From Myotis daubentonii (taxonomy: Eukaryota > Chordata > Mammalia > Chiroptera > Vespertilionidae), in assembly GCF_963259705.1 (NCBI RefSeq), contig NC_081846.1, positions 89,478,641-89,542,640 on the forward strand: a DNA stretch of 64,000 nt, read 5' to 3'. How positions within the stretch are numbered: position 1 is the stretch's first letter; each line of letters begins with the position of its first letter. Under the pieces are notes generated by a model, which was given only the letters and a program-made list of their open reading frames with translations, made no database searches and was not told the origin of the DNA. A program made the position numbers and the translations under genes. Positions 1 through 10,895 of the stretch are shown in pieces.

Positions 1-583
1 TCTCCCTACCTTGTCACTCCAGAATTTGAAAACTCTTAGTGAGTGAGAATTATTATTTCCATGACAAATGTTTTCATGAATCCAATAAAAATATGTATTT
101 TTTAATAATAAGACACATTTAGAAACTGGTTTTATTCACCAAGACTTTGTCATGTTTCAGAGATATGCCTAGACTTCTGGATGGCACCATAAAGTTTTAA
201 GGAGTTAAGATTGACTTTGGAAGCCAATAAATGCCCCTAGGAAAAACGGTCTGCTATCTTTTTTATTTATATGGTTTACTGTACGTCAGTCTTTTCAGGT
301 AAGAGGGTTGATTTTTTGGGAGATAGTAAAGAAGGAACCTCGCAACATTTTAGGGACCTTGAAAACTTGAATAATTTATCCAAACCTATAGGTATTTTAA
401 GCAAAGACGGATAGCAAGTATGTAACTTGGCTCCTTCACTCTGAGAGGCTAATTAAAGTTCAATCTAGAGACTCTTTATAAGATTCCATCAAAGCAGATT
501 TAAGATCCTATATGATCAACTACTATTCTTGTGTTTATTCAAATACTCAGGCCAAATTGAAGCTAGACTTTGTTAGGTCTAAT
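1..583. other. AT-rich intergenic sequence
   Basis: No open frame, RNA gene or repeat family recognised in this stretch up to the Ves SINE target site. Confidence 0.5.
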
Positions 584-601
584 CACATAACTGAATTGAT
601 A

Positions 602-820
602 TCTCTCTCTTTTTTAATATTTTTATTGATTTTTTACAGAGAGAGGAAGGGAGAGAGATAGTTAGAAACATCGATGAGAGAGAAACATCGATCAGCTGCC
701 TCCTGCACATCTACTGGGGATGTGCCCGCAACGCAGGTACATGCCCTTGACCGGAATCGAACCCGGGACCCTTCAGTCCACAGGCCGACGCTCTATCCAC
801 TGAGCCAAACCAGTTTTGGC
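602..820 (-). mobile_element. Ves SINE (tRNA-derived), complete, with 18-bp TSD
   Basis: The minus strand carries a tRNA-like head ending near 820 (A-box-like CTCAGTGGATAGAG in reverse complement, B-box-like region around 750-765) and an A-rich tail that appears as T-rich sequence at 602-640. The copy is flanked by a perfect 18-bp duplication, CACATAACTGAATTGATA, at 584-601 and 821-838, the hallmark of L1-mediated retroposition. Ves SINEs are typical of vespertilionid and related bats and are mobilised in trans by L1. The copy is very similar to the one at 33273-33489, so both look young. Short open frames across it are by-products of the repeat. Confidence 0.93.
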
Positions 821-838
821 CACATAACTGAATTGATA

Positions 839-1696
839 CCTTTTCCCTGGGAACTGGCTTTTCAGGCCATTTCACTATGGACATTCCCTTTGACCACATT
901 TCATTTGCAGTGACCACATTCCATTCTCTCCCCTCCGGGTCTGCATAAAGAAGTCTCCGCCCAGAAAAATCCCGCCAAAAGTCCTTTAAAAGCCACTGAC
1001 TCCCATCACTGGGGGCTGGAAACATCAAGGCTCAGCCACCTGGTGTGCAGATAATAGAATAAATTTGTAATCCCTCCTCTTTCAGTGACCTAACAGACTT
1101 AATGCTGTAATTAATTGGTTTTAATTTTGCTCTTTGATTTAAAAAAAAAATCAGGGTAATTTTAGGGAAAGAAATTATTTTAATATAATCTATAAGGTAC
1201 AGTTGTAGACATTAGACTCCAGTTCAGTTAATTATATTCAAAGTTTTATTTTGCACCTATGAACTGAACTGAATCCTGAATTATTGTGTTTTCTTAACTA
1301 GTTTGCTACACCCTCTAAACTAGTGTTTCATTTTTTACAATTCTTTGAGTTGGATTATTGAGATTTATAATTTGTCTCCACCAGAGTACAAACACTTGTA
1401 CTCTGGTAATTCTGCCCCTTAACACCATTTCCATTTCTTTCTCTGCCCAGGCCTCATCATCCCTGTGGCAGAGAGCAAGCGTTCTTGGCTATGAAGGAAA
1501 ACTTTGTCCCTCTTTAGCACGAAGCAGCTACAGAGGAGAAATTATGTGCCTTTCCCTTAAAGAATTTAGAGCCAAGAGTCATTGAGGAAGAAATGTAGTA
1601 GGCAGTTTCTACTGCTCCACAAATACTATACATTTTTAAAAAATATATTGTGTCCTGATTATTAACATGTGGAAACATTCTCCATTATTTTCAAAA
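839..1696. other. AT-rich intergenic sequence
   Basis: No supported gene. The 75-residue frame around 1358-1585 has no recognisable domain and is probably chance. Confidence 0.45.
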
Positions 1697-2157
1697 CTAG
1701 AGGCCCAGTGCACAAAAATTTGTGTACTCAGGGGGGTCCCTCAGCTCCAGCCTGTGCCCTCTCATAGTCTGGGAACCCTCAGGGGATGTCCACCTGCTGG
1801 TTTAGGCCCACTACCCAGGGGATTGGGCCTAAGCTGGAAGTCAGACATCCCTCTGGCAGCCCAGGAGCCCTCGGGGAATGTCCACTTGCCAGCGGAGAGC
1901 AGGCCTAAGCTGCAGTGGACATCCTTAGAGCTGCTGAGGAGGTGGGAGAGGCTTCCACCACCACCGCTGTACTGGAAGCCACCAGCCTGGCTTGTGGCTG
2001 AGCAGAGCTCCCCCTGTGGGAGCGCACTGACCACCAGGGGGCAGCTCCTGCATTGTGTGAGTGTCCCCTAGTAGTCAGTGTGTGTCGTGGTGACCAGTCA
2101 TTCCCAGTGGTTCTGCTATTAGGGTCAATTTGCATATTACCCTTTTATTATATAGGA
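1697..2157 (-). mobile_element. HeliBat-type non-autonomous Helitron (first of a tandem pair)
   Basis: Read on the minus strand the element starts with TC (GA at 2156-2157 on the plus strand), followed by the TATATAATAAAAGGG block typical of HeliBat 5' ends. It finishes with CTAG at 1697-1700, preceded by a hairpin (GTGCACAAA / TTTGTGTAC arms, roughly 1708-1730). The insertion lies between A and T, with no TSD, as expected for rolling-circle transposons. The interior is GC-rich and non-coding. The 134-residue frame across it is not a gene. A second Helitron abuts its 5' end. Confidence 0.9.
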
Positions 2158-2653
2158 TAGAGGCCTGGTGCATGGGTGGTTTTCCCTTAAGGATGCCCCA
2201 AATCTGGGTGGGGTCCCACTGGGGTGCCTGGCCAGCCTGGGTGAGGGGCTGAGGGCCATTTTCAGGCTGGCCACACCCCCTTCAGGGTGGGGGTACCTGC
2301 TGGAGTGCCTGGTCAGCCTGGGTGAGGGGCTGAGGGCCATTTTCAGGCTGGCCATGGCCCCCAGCCACCCAAGCTCCCAGTGGAGGCTGGCTGGAAGCAG
2401 GTACCTGGGATTTATTTCTCTTCTATAATTGAAACTTTGTTGCCTTGAGCAGAGGCCACAGCCAGCCAGGGCAGGCGGGAAGCTTGGCTTCCTCCATCGC
2501 CAGGGCAACCAAGCCTCCTCCTTGCTCCAGTTCTGTGGCTGCCAGCCGCCATCTTGGTTGGGTTAATTTGCATGTAATCGCTCTAATTGGCTGGTGGGAG
2601 TGGCTTGAGTATAGCAGATGTGCGGTCAATTTGCATGTTTCTCTTTTATTAGA
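2158..2653 (-). mobile_element. HeliBat-type non-autonomous Helitron (second of a tandem pair)
   Basis: The 5' end on the minus strand is TCTAATAAAAGAGAAAC, with plus-strand GA at 2652-2653. The 3' end (CACCAGGCCTCTAT in minus orientation) abuts the 5' end of the preceding element at about 2158, so the final CTAG is degraded to CTAT. The interior holds an approximately 80-bp tandem duplication, with copies near 2225-2275 and 2304-2354 that share AGCCTGGGTGAGGGGCTGAG. No coding capacity is seen. Confidence 0.85.
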
Positions 2654-4916
2654 TTAGATGTTGCTGGTTAAGGACACAAACTGCCCTTTTTTCTTATGTC
2701 TTTCTAAAAATGTATGAAAATAATGGTTAATGCCCATGTAATAGATTTGAATAAAACAATTAGCTTACATGCTTGGGCCACACTCTGAAACTCAAACATT
2801 CCTGACCATTTTGCAAATAAAATATGTTTTGGTTTTCAATGATCTGAGATTGAGTTTTCAATGGACAACTCTGTGAACTCCCTGCATGTATGTCTTAGTA
2901 AAATATTTAGCCACTTCATTATCTAGGTCACAAAACTCTTGTATCACAGAGTCTAAGAATAGAATATGCACAGAAATAAAGTGCTATAGAAATTCATAAC
3001 AAAGAGAATAGTAATGGCTTGCATTCTCAGAATACAAAATGCCTCTATTATCATATGAAAAAGGCCTTCAAAATGGCCTCTGACATTCTTGAAACATCAG
3101 TCACATCACTTTTGAGTAGCAATGTTATGTAATATGGGGATTTAATGTCAGTAAGATTAGAAAAATAATATATTTCATATACTGAACTTCATTGAACCTG
3201 AGGTCGTTTTCTTCTGTAACTAAAGAAATTTATCATTATTTCAGTTTATTGGATGATTATGTTTTATTTGCTTCAATTTTCAGGATATAAAAATATTTAA
3301 GTAGCCATATGCTCATGCACTATGCATAAGCACATTAATCTTTTGCATACCCCACTCCAATTCCCCCTGCTGCAAAAAAAAAAGAAGAAAGAAAAAAAAA
3401 AAAGCAGATTGCTGGTAAAGATCATTGATGTAGAAAGTAGAAAATTAGATACAGAAAGTATGGGGCACAGTTTTTTGTTTGTTTGTTTATAAAAAACAAC
3501 CATGCTTCTTTCATAACTCAATAGAAAATTTGAAGGCATTTTTCTTGAATGTAAATGGCAGTTGGCCAAACAGTGTTCAGCTTAACTAAAGTCTATTTCT
3601 ACATTTAAATGAATTAGAATTAAAAAGAACTATGTATGTTCCCAAATGTAAGAGGCTCCAGACACTTTACAGTTTTCAACAGCAAGTACCTGTGATTTTA
3701 TCACAAAATTTATGTAACTTTGCTGTCATCAGCTCTAACCAACCTGGGGGATGTTGATTTTTATGTATGGCTTTGAGGTGTAAATGAAACACTACATTTT
3801 TTGAGGAAAGAGCAGAAGTTTCCATTACATTTACAATGAGCAAAGATGACAGCCATAGCCTTGAGGCAATGTCTGAAATCCTACAAACTTCATCTAGCAT
3901 ATTCTTTAGTCAACCTCTAACCACATTCACTTAGGGGCAGGTTAGTGCAACAAGGTAGCAAAGTGAAAGAGACAAAAAATATGGCGTTTAGTGATAAGAA
4001 ATCTCAGTGAAAGAAAATCTGATGAAAATGTTTAAAAGACATCACCAGCTGGTGGAGAGTCTGAAATGGGAGAAGTAGGGACAAGCCATTAATGAAATAC
4101 ATGGTCCAACAACAGGATAAAATTATTGACACCGAACACATTTACTTTTCCAATCTCAGATGCCTTTATTTCTCCATTTTCTTGGGGAAAATAACCGTTA
4201 AAACAAAGTTTAAAGCTACAGTGAGTGGAAGTGGATTTATTCAGCCTAGTCCATAGGGATGGGGAATAGAGATCATTCTCCTAGCATTATTTTTCTCAAA
4301 ATGGCATTAGAGATTCAAAGAAAAATAGACCTGTATTGATAATGCTACTCAGCAAAGCAGTGTTATAGCTGTGGGGTCACTTCATTATAAATACAGAGGA
4401 CTAAGTTAATACAGAACAGTAATCTAAAGCCCTGTATAATACGTAGGAAGAAATATAAATTATATCTCAAATATATAAGTATTTTATATGAAAAGGTTAC
4501 AACAGGAAAATTTGATATGAATTGAGGAAGAATTTGAGTTTTATTATTCCTACACATAAAGTTACTTTTTATTGATATTCCATATATTTAACATAGGTGT
4601 CATATTCATCCAGCAATATATTTTAATTTTTATCCCAAAAGCACAGAGTGCATTCTAACTTGGGCAAGATGATATAGATTCATCTCCTTCTGTTTCTCCC
4701 AGGTAAACACAACAATAAATTATAAAAATAATGCAAGAAGCAGTAGAGAATGGTGGAAGGTGAAGGAGAAAAGCACACTGATCTCGGCCCCAGGAATAGG
4801 AGAACAACATAGTAAAAGGCTATCTTATTATCAATCCAATACTCAGGTCTAATTATTCCTAACCTCCAACATAACAAGAAAAGGTGATCCTGGTAGGCTC
4901 ATCCCTACCTTAGTTT
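2654..4916. other. AT-rich intergenic sequence
   Basis: No gene or clear repeat family recognised. Small open frames (for example 3297-3569 and 3676-3900 on the minus strand) have biased or featureless composition. An A/G-rich simple tract lies at about 3376-3403. Confidence 0.45.
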
Positions 4917-4931
4917 AAGAAGTCCCATTTA

Positions 4932-5290
4932 GAACTGGAGAGCATTATGCTAAGTGAAATAAGCCAGTCAATAAAGGAAAAATACCACATGATCTCACTC
5001 ATTCATGGACAATAGAGACCATTATAAACTTTTGAACAATAATAGATACAGAGGCAGAGCTGCCTCAAACAGATTGTCAAACTGCAGCGGGAAGGCCGGG
5101 GAGGGTTGGGGGGCAGGAGGTAGGGGGGTAAGAGATCAACTAAAGGACTTGTATGAATGCATATAAGCATAACCAATGGACATAAGACACGGGGTGATAG
5201 GGGAGGCTAGGGGACTGTCTAGGGCGGGGGGATAAAATGGATACATATGTAATACCCTTTGTAATACTTTAAGCAATTAAAAAAAAAAAA
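4932..5290 (+). mobile_element. 5'-truncated LINE-1 (3' UTR only) with perfect 15-bp TSD
   Basis: The body begins with the L1 3'-end hallmark GCATTATGCTAAGTGAAATA, followed by the bat L1 3' UTR with a G-rich tract (5098-5130), and ends in poly(A) at 5279-5290. The target duplication AAGAAGTCCCATTTA is perfect at 4917-4931 and 5291-5305. This is a textbook 5'-truncated target-primed reverse transcription product about 360 bp long. Its own 3' UTR matches the reverse complement of the L1 at 10235-11566. Confidence 0.93.
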
Positions 5291-5319
5291 AAGAAGTCCC
5301 ATTTAAAACAACAGGTGAG

Positions 5320-5640
5320 CTTGACAACCCAAAATAGAGTATTAATCAATTTTTTTTTTACTTACTATCAATAAACATACAGAAATGAAATGAAAAACAC
5401 AGCACAATGTACTAGTACAATTGCCCCAAAGAAAATGAAATACATAGGTATATACTTAAAAACATATATACAGATACTGTATACTGAACTTTATGAAATG
5501 CAGAATAAAGAAATCAAAGAAGGTAAATAAATAAACATATACATTGTATTCATGGATTAAAAGACCCAACATAGTAAAAATTTTAAATATTCCAAATTGA
5601 TCCAAAGGCTTCAAGTTGTCATAAAAATTTCAATAAATTT
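5320..5640 (+). mobile_element. Old LINE-1 ORF2 fragment
   Basis: The sequence resembles the late part of L1 ORF2 on the plus strand (AAATACATAGGTATA, then a GTATTCATGGATTAAAAGAC-like block near 5548). It has multiple frame breaks and is non-functional. Confidence 0.65.
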
Positions 5641-6105
5641 CAATAAGTGTTTGTTTTAGTCATGAAAGTGTGTTGAATTTTGTCCAATGTTTTTTCTGAA
5701 TTTATTGAAAGAATCATTTTTTCCCCTCATTCTGTTATTATGGTGTATGCCAATTTATTTTAATATATTGAACCACAGTTCTATATTATGGCTAAATTCC
5801 ATGTGGTCATGTTGTAGGATTATTTTTATATACTGTTGGATTAATTTGTTAATATTTTGTTGAAGTTTTTGCATTCGTATTTATTAGGGATAATGACCTA
5901 TAGATTTTTTTCTTGTGGTATCTTTGTCCCACTTCCATATCTATGTACTGCTGGCTTTATAAAATGAGTGTACAGGTATACCACTCAATATTTTAGAAGA
6001 GTTTGAAAATGACTTGCAATAAACCTTCTTTAACTGTTTAGTAAATCTCACCTATGAAATAATCTCATCCTGAGCTTTTCTTTGTTGGGAGGTATTTGAT
6101 AACAG
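5641..6105 (-). mobile_element. Old LINE-1 ORF2 fragment, opposite orientation
   Basis: Reverse-complement L1 ORF2 reverse-transcriptase-region sequence (for example GGTATCTTTGTCCCACTTCC and GCTGGCTTTATAAAATGAG). It is degraded, lies next to a plus-strand ORF2 fragment, and indicates an inverted or rearranged old L1. Confidence 0.65.
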
Positions 6106-6308
6106 CATGATTCATAACAGCAAAAAACCTAAAACAACCTAGCTGTTCTTTAATGGCTAAATGGTTTTAAAAAGCTGCAATAAATCTGTATTATAGAATA
6201 ATACTCAGAAATAAAATAAAAAAATAATTAACTTATTGATATCCTCAACAACTTGGATAAATCTCTAAGGAATTATGCTAAGTGAAAAAAAAAATAAAGA
6301 GTACATCT
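6106..6308 (+). mobile_element. Old LINE-1 3' region, left part (interrupted at 6308)
   Basis: The end of ORF2 and start of the 3' UTR of an old L1 (TTCATAACAGCAAAAAACCT... ATTATGCTAAGTG). The element is interrupted by the HAL1/L1-type insertion and resumes at 8966, where AGAACTGATTAGTGGCTATCAGGAG-type 3' UTR sequence continues to about 9157. Residues 6296-6308 form the left target duplication of the insertion. Confidence 0.75.
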
Positions 6309-8965
6309 TGAGTCTAGAGAACTAAGATGGCAGTGTAGGTAAATGCTTGTACTCTCTGCCTCCCACAACCACATCAAAATTAGAACTAAAATATAGAACA
6401 TCATTCTGAACTGCCTGAAAGTTGGCTGAATGGAAATCCTACAAATAGAGAAATAAAGAAGAAAGCACATTGAGACTGGTAGGAGGGGCAGAGGTGCAAA
6501 CCAGGCTGGTCCAACACCTATGTGTGCCATTTTTTTTTAATCAGGAGGGAGATCATCTCTGTGGAGGCCACTCATGAGGAGTGAGGGGTCCGAGCCCTAC
6601 ACTAGTCTAGGGTTCCAGAACTTGGAAAAGAAGTCCTTGCAACTACGGGTTGTAAAAAACCAGTGGGGATTGGGGTTGAGTAATAAGGTGGCTGTTAGAA
6701 ACCCAGGTGTTCCATTTAAAGGGCCAGTACACAAAAGTACTCAGACTCCCAGCACTTGGAGGCTTTGGGGGACCCAGAGACTTATAGAGATAATTGGATT
6801 GTCTGGCATCAGGGCAGGAACTTGCGGGGCGGGGGGGCTTTCTCCCAGATGAGGGGTGCTCACAGGGGTCATTGATCCTGTGCTGGGACCTCCCCTGCCT
6901 CATGGCTGACTGTCAGGCATATCTAAGTCTCCATCAGCCTGGAGCACACTGTTTGCGCCACCCTAGGGATTCCACAAGACCCTGCCCCATCTAATTTGCA
7001 GCCCCACTCAAGCTGTTTGCAGAAGCCTTTCCATATGAATGGCCTGTCCTGGCTCAGGCTTCAGACTTTGCTAAAATCTCTCAAACAAGCTGCAGCAGGT
7101 TCAGGGAGCCCCAAACCTATCAATAAAAGGCCCAAGAACCTGCACTAGCACGAGCCTGCCTTGCTTCACAGCTGGCCTTCACCTGGGCACCTCTAAGCTC
7201 AATACAAATAGCAGCCATCTGCAGATCCCTCTGTAGATCCTGCAGGGTGGGCCCAGGCAGTGGCTGACTTTGCACCTCCCTGGAAGCCCTAGAGCCAGTA
7301 CACATGGTGGACAGCTTCAGACCATAGCAGATTATAATTCCACACATCCACAAGTTATACACTCAAGAGGCAGACTCAGTGAGCACAAAAGCACCACTGA
7401 AGCAAGTCCTGCTGCTCCATAGGGGTGTTTCCTGCACAGCAGCTCTCCCACTGTAGCTGCAACTGGTCCTCACAGACAATTGGCCTCGAGGTCAACTCCT
7501 CCCAGTAATACCAACAGCAATCAAGGCTCACACAAGAGCATACCTACAATGTCCAGCTCAGGTGACTGGGGAGGCTGAGCCAGTGATCCCTACAGGACAC
7601 CTACAACACAAAGCCACTCTACCAAGTCCAGGAGACAAAACGGCTCTATTTAATACATAGAAACAAACACAGGGAAGCAATCAAAATGTAGAGACAAAGA
7701 CACATGTCACAAATGAAAGAAACGGAAGCAAGCAAACTACTGGATACCGAGTTCAAAGCCATAGTTATAAGGTTACTCAAGGGTCTTCATGAAACTTTCA
7801 GGGATCTTAGTGAGAAGGTCAAAGGCATGAAAAATTACACTAACTGAAATATAGAATAATTTACAGGGACTCCACAATAGAGTAGAGGATTCTGATAATT
7901 AAATCAATAATTTGGAATGTGAGGAAGCAAAAAGCACCCACTCAGAAGAGCAAAAAGAAAGAATACAGAAATACAAAGATAGCATAAGGAGCCTCTCAAA
8001 CAACTTCAAGTGTACCTACATTCACATTATGGGGGTGCCAGAAGGAGAAGAGAGAGAACAAAAGATTGAAAACTTATTTGAAGAAATTATAGAAAACTTC
8101 CCCTACTTGGTGAAATAAATAGACTTAAAAGTCCCAAAAATGTAGAGAATCCTAAACAAGAGGAACTCAAAGAGGACCATACTAAGACACATCATAATTA
8201 AAATACCAAAGGTTAAAGATAAGGAATCTTAAAAGCAGAAAGAAAAAAGCAGTTAGTTACCTATAAGGGAGCTCCCATACAACTGTCTACTGATTTCTCA
8301 ACAGAAACTTTGCTGGTCTGAAGGGAATAGCAAGAAATATTCAAAGTGTTGAATACTAAGGACCTATAACAAGATTATTCTGCCCAGCAAAGCTCATTTA
8401 GAATTGAGGGTCAGATAAAGAGATTCACAAACAAAGAAACAAAAGCTAATGGAGTTTATCAGTTTATCACCACTAACCAGTATTACATGAAATGTTGTAG
8501 GGTATTCAAGAAGAAGACAGGAGAAGGAGGAGGAGGAGGAGAAGGAGGAGGAAGAGGAGGAGGAGGAGAAGGAGGAGGAAGAGGAGGAGGAGGAGAAGGA
8601 GGAGGAGGAGGAGAAGGAGGAGGAGGAGGAGGAGGAGGAGGAGAACAAGAAGAAGAGATAAAAATATGAACAGTAAAATGGCAACAAATACATAACTGTC
8701 AACAATTGAATCTAAAAATGAAAATAAATGAACAAGAAATCTAATGAGCAAAATAAACTGGTGAATAAAGTAGAATCAGAGGCACGGAAGACTGATGAAT
8801 CTCAGAGGGAAGGGGGAGGGAGCGGAAAAAGATTAACCAAAGATTTTACCTATGGACACAGAGAGTAGGTTGGTGAAGAGCTGGGATGGAGCAGGAATGG
8901 GTAGGGGGGCAATGTGGGGGGAAAGGGGGAGATCTATAATACTCTCAACAATAAAGATATTTTTT
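6309..8965 (+). mobile_element. Full-length HAL1-like ('half-L1') element, ORF1 only
   Basis: About 2.66 kb inserted into an older L1, flanked by AAAGAGTACATCT (6296-6308) and AAGAAGTACATCT (8966-8978). From 5' to 3' it has an L1-type 5' UTR (6309 to about 7640, with AACTAAGATGGCAG near the start), a degraded ORF1 (about 7680-8500), a purine-rich GGA tract, and a short 3' UTR ending in a weak A/T-rich tail. The ORF1 part is recognisable at 7912-8118: a coiled-coil-like stretch, then IMGVPEGEEREQ and ENLFEEIIENFP, typical of the L1 ORF1 RNA-recognition region. Downstream, TAAGACACATCATAATTAAA encodes the conserved RHIII-type block. No ORF2, endonuclease or reverse transcriptase follows, which is the defining feature of HAL1. 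It is non-functional because of stops. Confidence 0.78.
8519..8643 (+). repeat. (GGA)n/(GAA)n purine microsatellite
   Basis: About 125 bp of near-pure GGA/GAA triplets, expanded from the AAGAAGAAG run that normally ends HAL1/L1 ORF1-region transcripts. It generates artificial poly-Gly/Glu and poly-Ser/Leu frames. Such homopurine mirror tracts can adopt triplex structure (inference). Confidence 0.95.
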
Positions 8966-9157
8966 AAGAAGTACATCTCTATGATTCATTTATATAACAT
9001 TCCTGAAATTATAAAGTAATAAAATGAAGAACTGATTAGTGGCTATCAGGAGTTAATGTGAAAATGAGTGTGACCCACATGAAGGATGTTTTTGCTTGTG
9101 GAACAGTTTTGTATTGTGACTTTATTAACACTGATAAACTAATTATTTTATTATACT
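8966..9157 (+). mobile_element. Old LINE-1 3' UTR, right part
   Basis: Continuation of the old L1 that ends at 6308: the typical L1 3' UTR block with GATTAGTGGCTATCAGG. It is bounded on the right by the 3' end of a minus-strand Helitron. Confidence 0.65.
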
Positions 9158-9567
9158 ATTAGAGGCCTGGTGAATGAAACTCGTCCATGGGAGTGCAGTG
9201 GCCTCAGCCTGGCCTGCATCCTCTCACAATCCGGGACTCGGCAGGAGATGTCCAACTGCCAGTTTAGTCCCAATCCCCATGTGATATGCCCTAATCCGAC
9301 AGTTGGACTTCCCTCTTGTAATCCAGCACCGCTGGCTCCTAACCCCTCAGCTGCCTGGTGCCTGATCACCCCTAACCACTCTGTCTGCCTGCCTGATGAT
9401 CTCTAACCATTCTGCCTGCCTGCCTGATCATCCCTAACCATTCTGCATGCCTGCTTGGTCAACACTACCTGCCTCAGCCCTCGCCACCATGGCTTCGTCC
9501 GGAAGGACGTCTAGAAAGTTGACTAGAAGGTTGTTCAGCTATCCGGTCTAATTAGCATATTATGCTT
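9158..9567 (-). mobile_element. HeliBat-type Helitron, 3' part (5' terminus displaced by later insertions)
   Basis: The plus strand begins TTAGAGGCCTGGTG, the reverse complement of a HeliBat 3' end. An interior tandem repeat of about 32 bp (CTGCCTGCCTGAT...CTAACCATTCTG) spans roughly 9350-9470. The sequence reaches the conserved 5' subterminal block (minus strand GCATAATATGCTAATTAGAC) at 9549-9567 and is then cut by a solo LTR. The missing 5' terminus is found twice downstream, at 10188-10200 and 11571-11600 (plus-strand GA at 10199-10200 and 11599-11600). Confidence 0.82.
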
Positions 9568-10181
9568 TGTGCCGAGCCAGCTCTGCCAAGGTTTCGAAAG
9601 TCTGACTGAGGGCGGTGAAAGGATGAAGAAATGACAGACAAAGAGAATAAGCTGGGTCTAGGTCAGTGGTCAGAAAACCCATTAGTCAACGGAGCCAAAA
9701 ATCAACAGTACAATTGAAATTTCTTTTGAGAGCCAAATTTTTTAAACTTAAACTATATAGGTAGGTACATTGCTATTAACTTAATTAGGGTATTCCTAAG
9801 GCTTAAGAAGAGCCACACTCAAAGGGCCAAAGAGCCACATGTGGCTCACTAGCCACAGTTTGCTGAAAACTGGTCTAGGTGGATCTTCCTGTGCCTGGCT
9901 GAGGCCAAAGAGAGAGATCCAGAGGCAAGCTGAGCCTTTATTTTATAGCCAGAGGTAAATAAGGTAGTGGTCACCATAGTTACAATGTTCTTGTGAGTTT
10001 CACTTGTTTTGGCAGCACTTGCTACATCTCCCTCAGCTCATTAGCTTCCCAGATAAGATCTAGGGAGCACCATAAGGTCAAGCCTAATTATGCTAAGAGG
10101 ACTGTACCCTGTAAGTGGGGACTTGTTTGTGGCTTTCCCAACAGGTCAGTCCGAGGCTTAACCCTAGAGCCAAGCTCTACA
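9568..10181 (-). mobile_element. Solo ERV LTR
   Basis: The element has TG...CA boundaries (TGTGCCGAGC at 9568; CTCTACA ending at 10181) and a 6-bp target duplication, ATGCTT (9562-9567) versus ATGTTT (10182-10187), with one mismatch. On the minus strand GGCTATAAAATAAAGGCTC (around 9934-9952) supplies overlapping TATA-like and AATAAA-like signals. No internal retroviral sequence is present, so this is a solo LTR formed by LTR-LTR recombination. A 6-bp TSD is usual for beta-like (class II) ERVs, but the class is not certain. It carries a hAT MITE at 9664-9872. Confidence 0.72.
9664..9872. mobile_element. hAT-type MITE, 209 bp, perfect 8-bp TSD
   Basis: Terminal inverted repeats CAGTGGTCAGAAAAC and GTTTGCTGAAAACTG are imperfect. 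The target duplication GTCTAGGT is perfect at 9656-9663 and 9873-9880. Length, 8-bp TSD and CA...TG ends define a hAT non-autonomous element. The interior (GAGCCACATGTGGCTC near 9831) matches what I know of abundant Myotis hAT MITEs. It sits inside a solo LTR and so is younger than the LTR. Confidence 0.9.
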
Positions 10182-10187
10182 ATGTTT

Positions 10188-10234
10188 TGATTATTATAGA
10201 AAGTTTTACAAAATATTACCACTGGGTAAATTTC
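10188..10234. repeat. Left copy (distal part) of about 65-bp duplication around a LINE-1
   Basis: This stretch (ATTATTATAGAAAGTTTTAC... GGGTAAATTTCTTT) recurs at 11588-11633. Together with 9551-9567, now separated by the solo LTR, it reconstitutes the same order as the single right copy: Helitron 5' terminus followed by host flank. Confidence 0.75.
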
Positions 10235-10592
10235 TTTTTTTTAACTTTTTTTAAATTTTATTTTATTTTTTAAAGTATTACAGATAATAGTACATATGTC
10301 TCCTTTTTTTCCCCCCATTGACCTTCCCCCACCTCCCCTACCCCCCAGTACATGCCCGAAGCCCACCTCCGCCTAGTGTCTTGTGTCCATTGGTTATGCT
10401 CATATGCATGCATACAAGTCCTTTGGTTGATCTCTTACCTCCCCCCCCTGCCCCGCTCCCAGCACTCCCCAGCCTCCCCACTGTAATTTGACAGTCTGTT
10501 TAATGCTCCTCTGCCTCTGTATCTATCTTTTTGTTCATCAGGTTATAATGTTCTTTATTATCCATAAATGGGTGAGATCATGTGGTATTTTT

Positions 10593-10824
10593 GTTTGTTT
10601 GTTTGTTTGTTTTTTAAATATATTTTATTGATTTTTTACACAGAGGAAGGGAGAGGGATAGAGAGAAACATTGATGGAGGAGAAACATCAATCAGCTGCC
10701 TCCTGCACACCCTCTACTGGGGGTGTGCCTGCAACCAAGGTACATGCCCTTGACCAGAATTGAACCTGGGACCCTTCAGTCCACAGGCCGGCACTCTATC
10801 CACTGAGCCAAACGGGTTAGGGCA
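10593..10824 (-). mobile_element. Ves SINE inside LINE-1
   Basis: Minus-strand tRNA-derived SINE with T-rich leading sequence, a GAGAAACAT block and a tRNA-like head ending near 10818. The target duplication is ATCATGTGGTATTTTT (10577-10592) versus ATCATGTGGTGTTTTT (10825-10840). It is more diverged from the 602-820 copy than the 33273-33489 copy is. Confidence 0.92.
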
Positions 10825-10895
10825 ATCATGTGGTGTTTTTCTTTCACTTCCAGGCTTATTTCACTTAGCATAATGCTCTCAACTTCCACACATGC

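Noticed and set aside
8394..8751. Long poly-Ser, poly-Leu and poly-Gly/Glu frames
   Set aside because: They are six-frame readings of the GGA microsatellite within a HAL1-like element, with no codon variety or start context.
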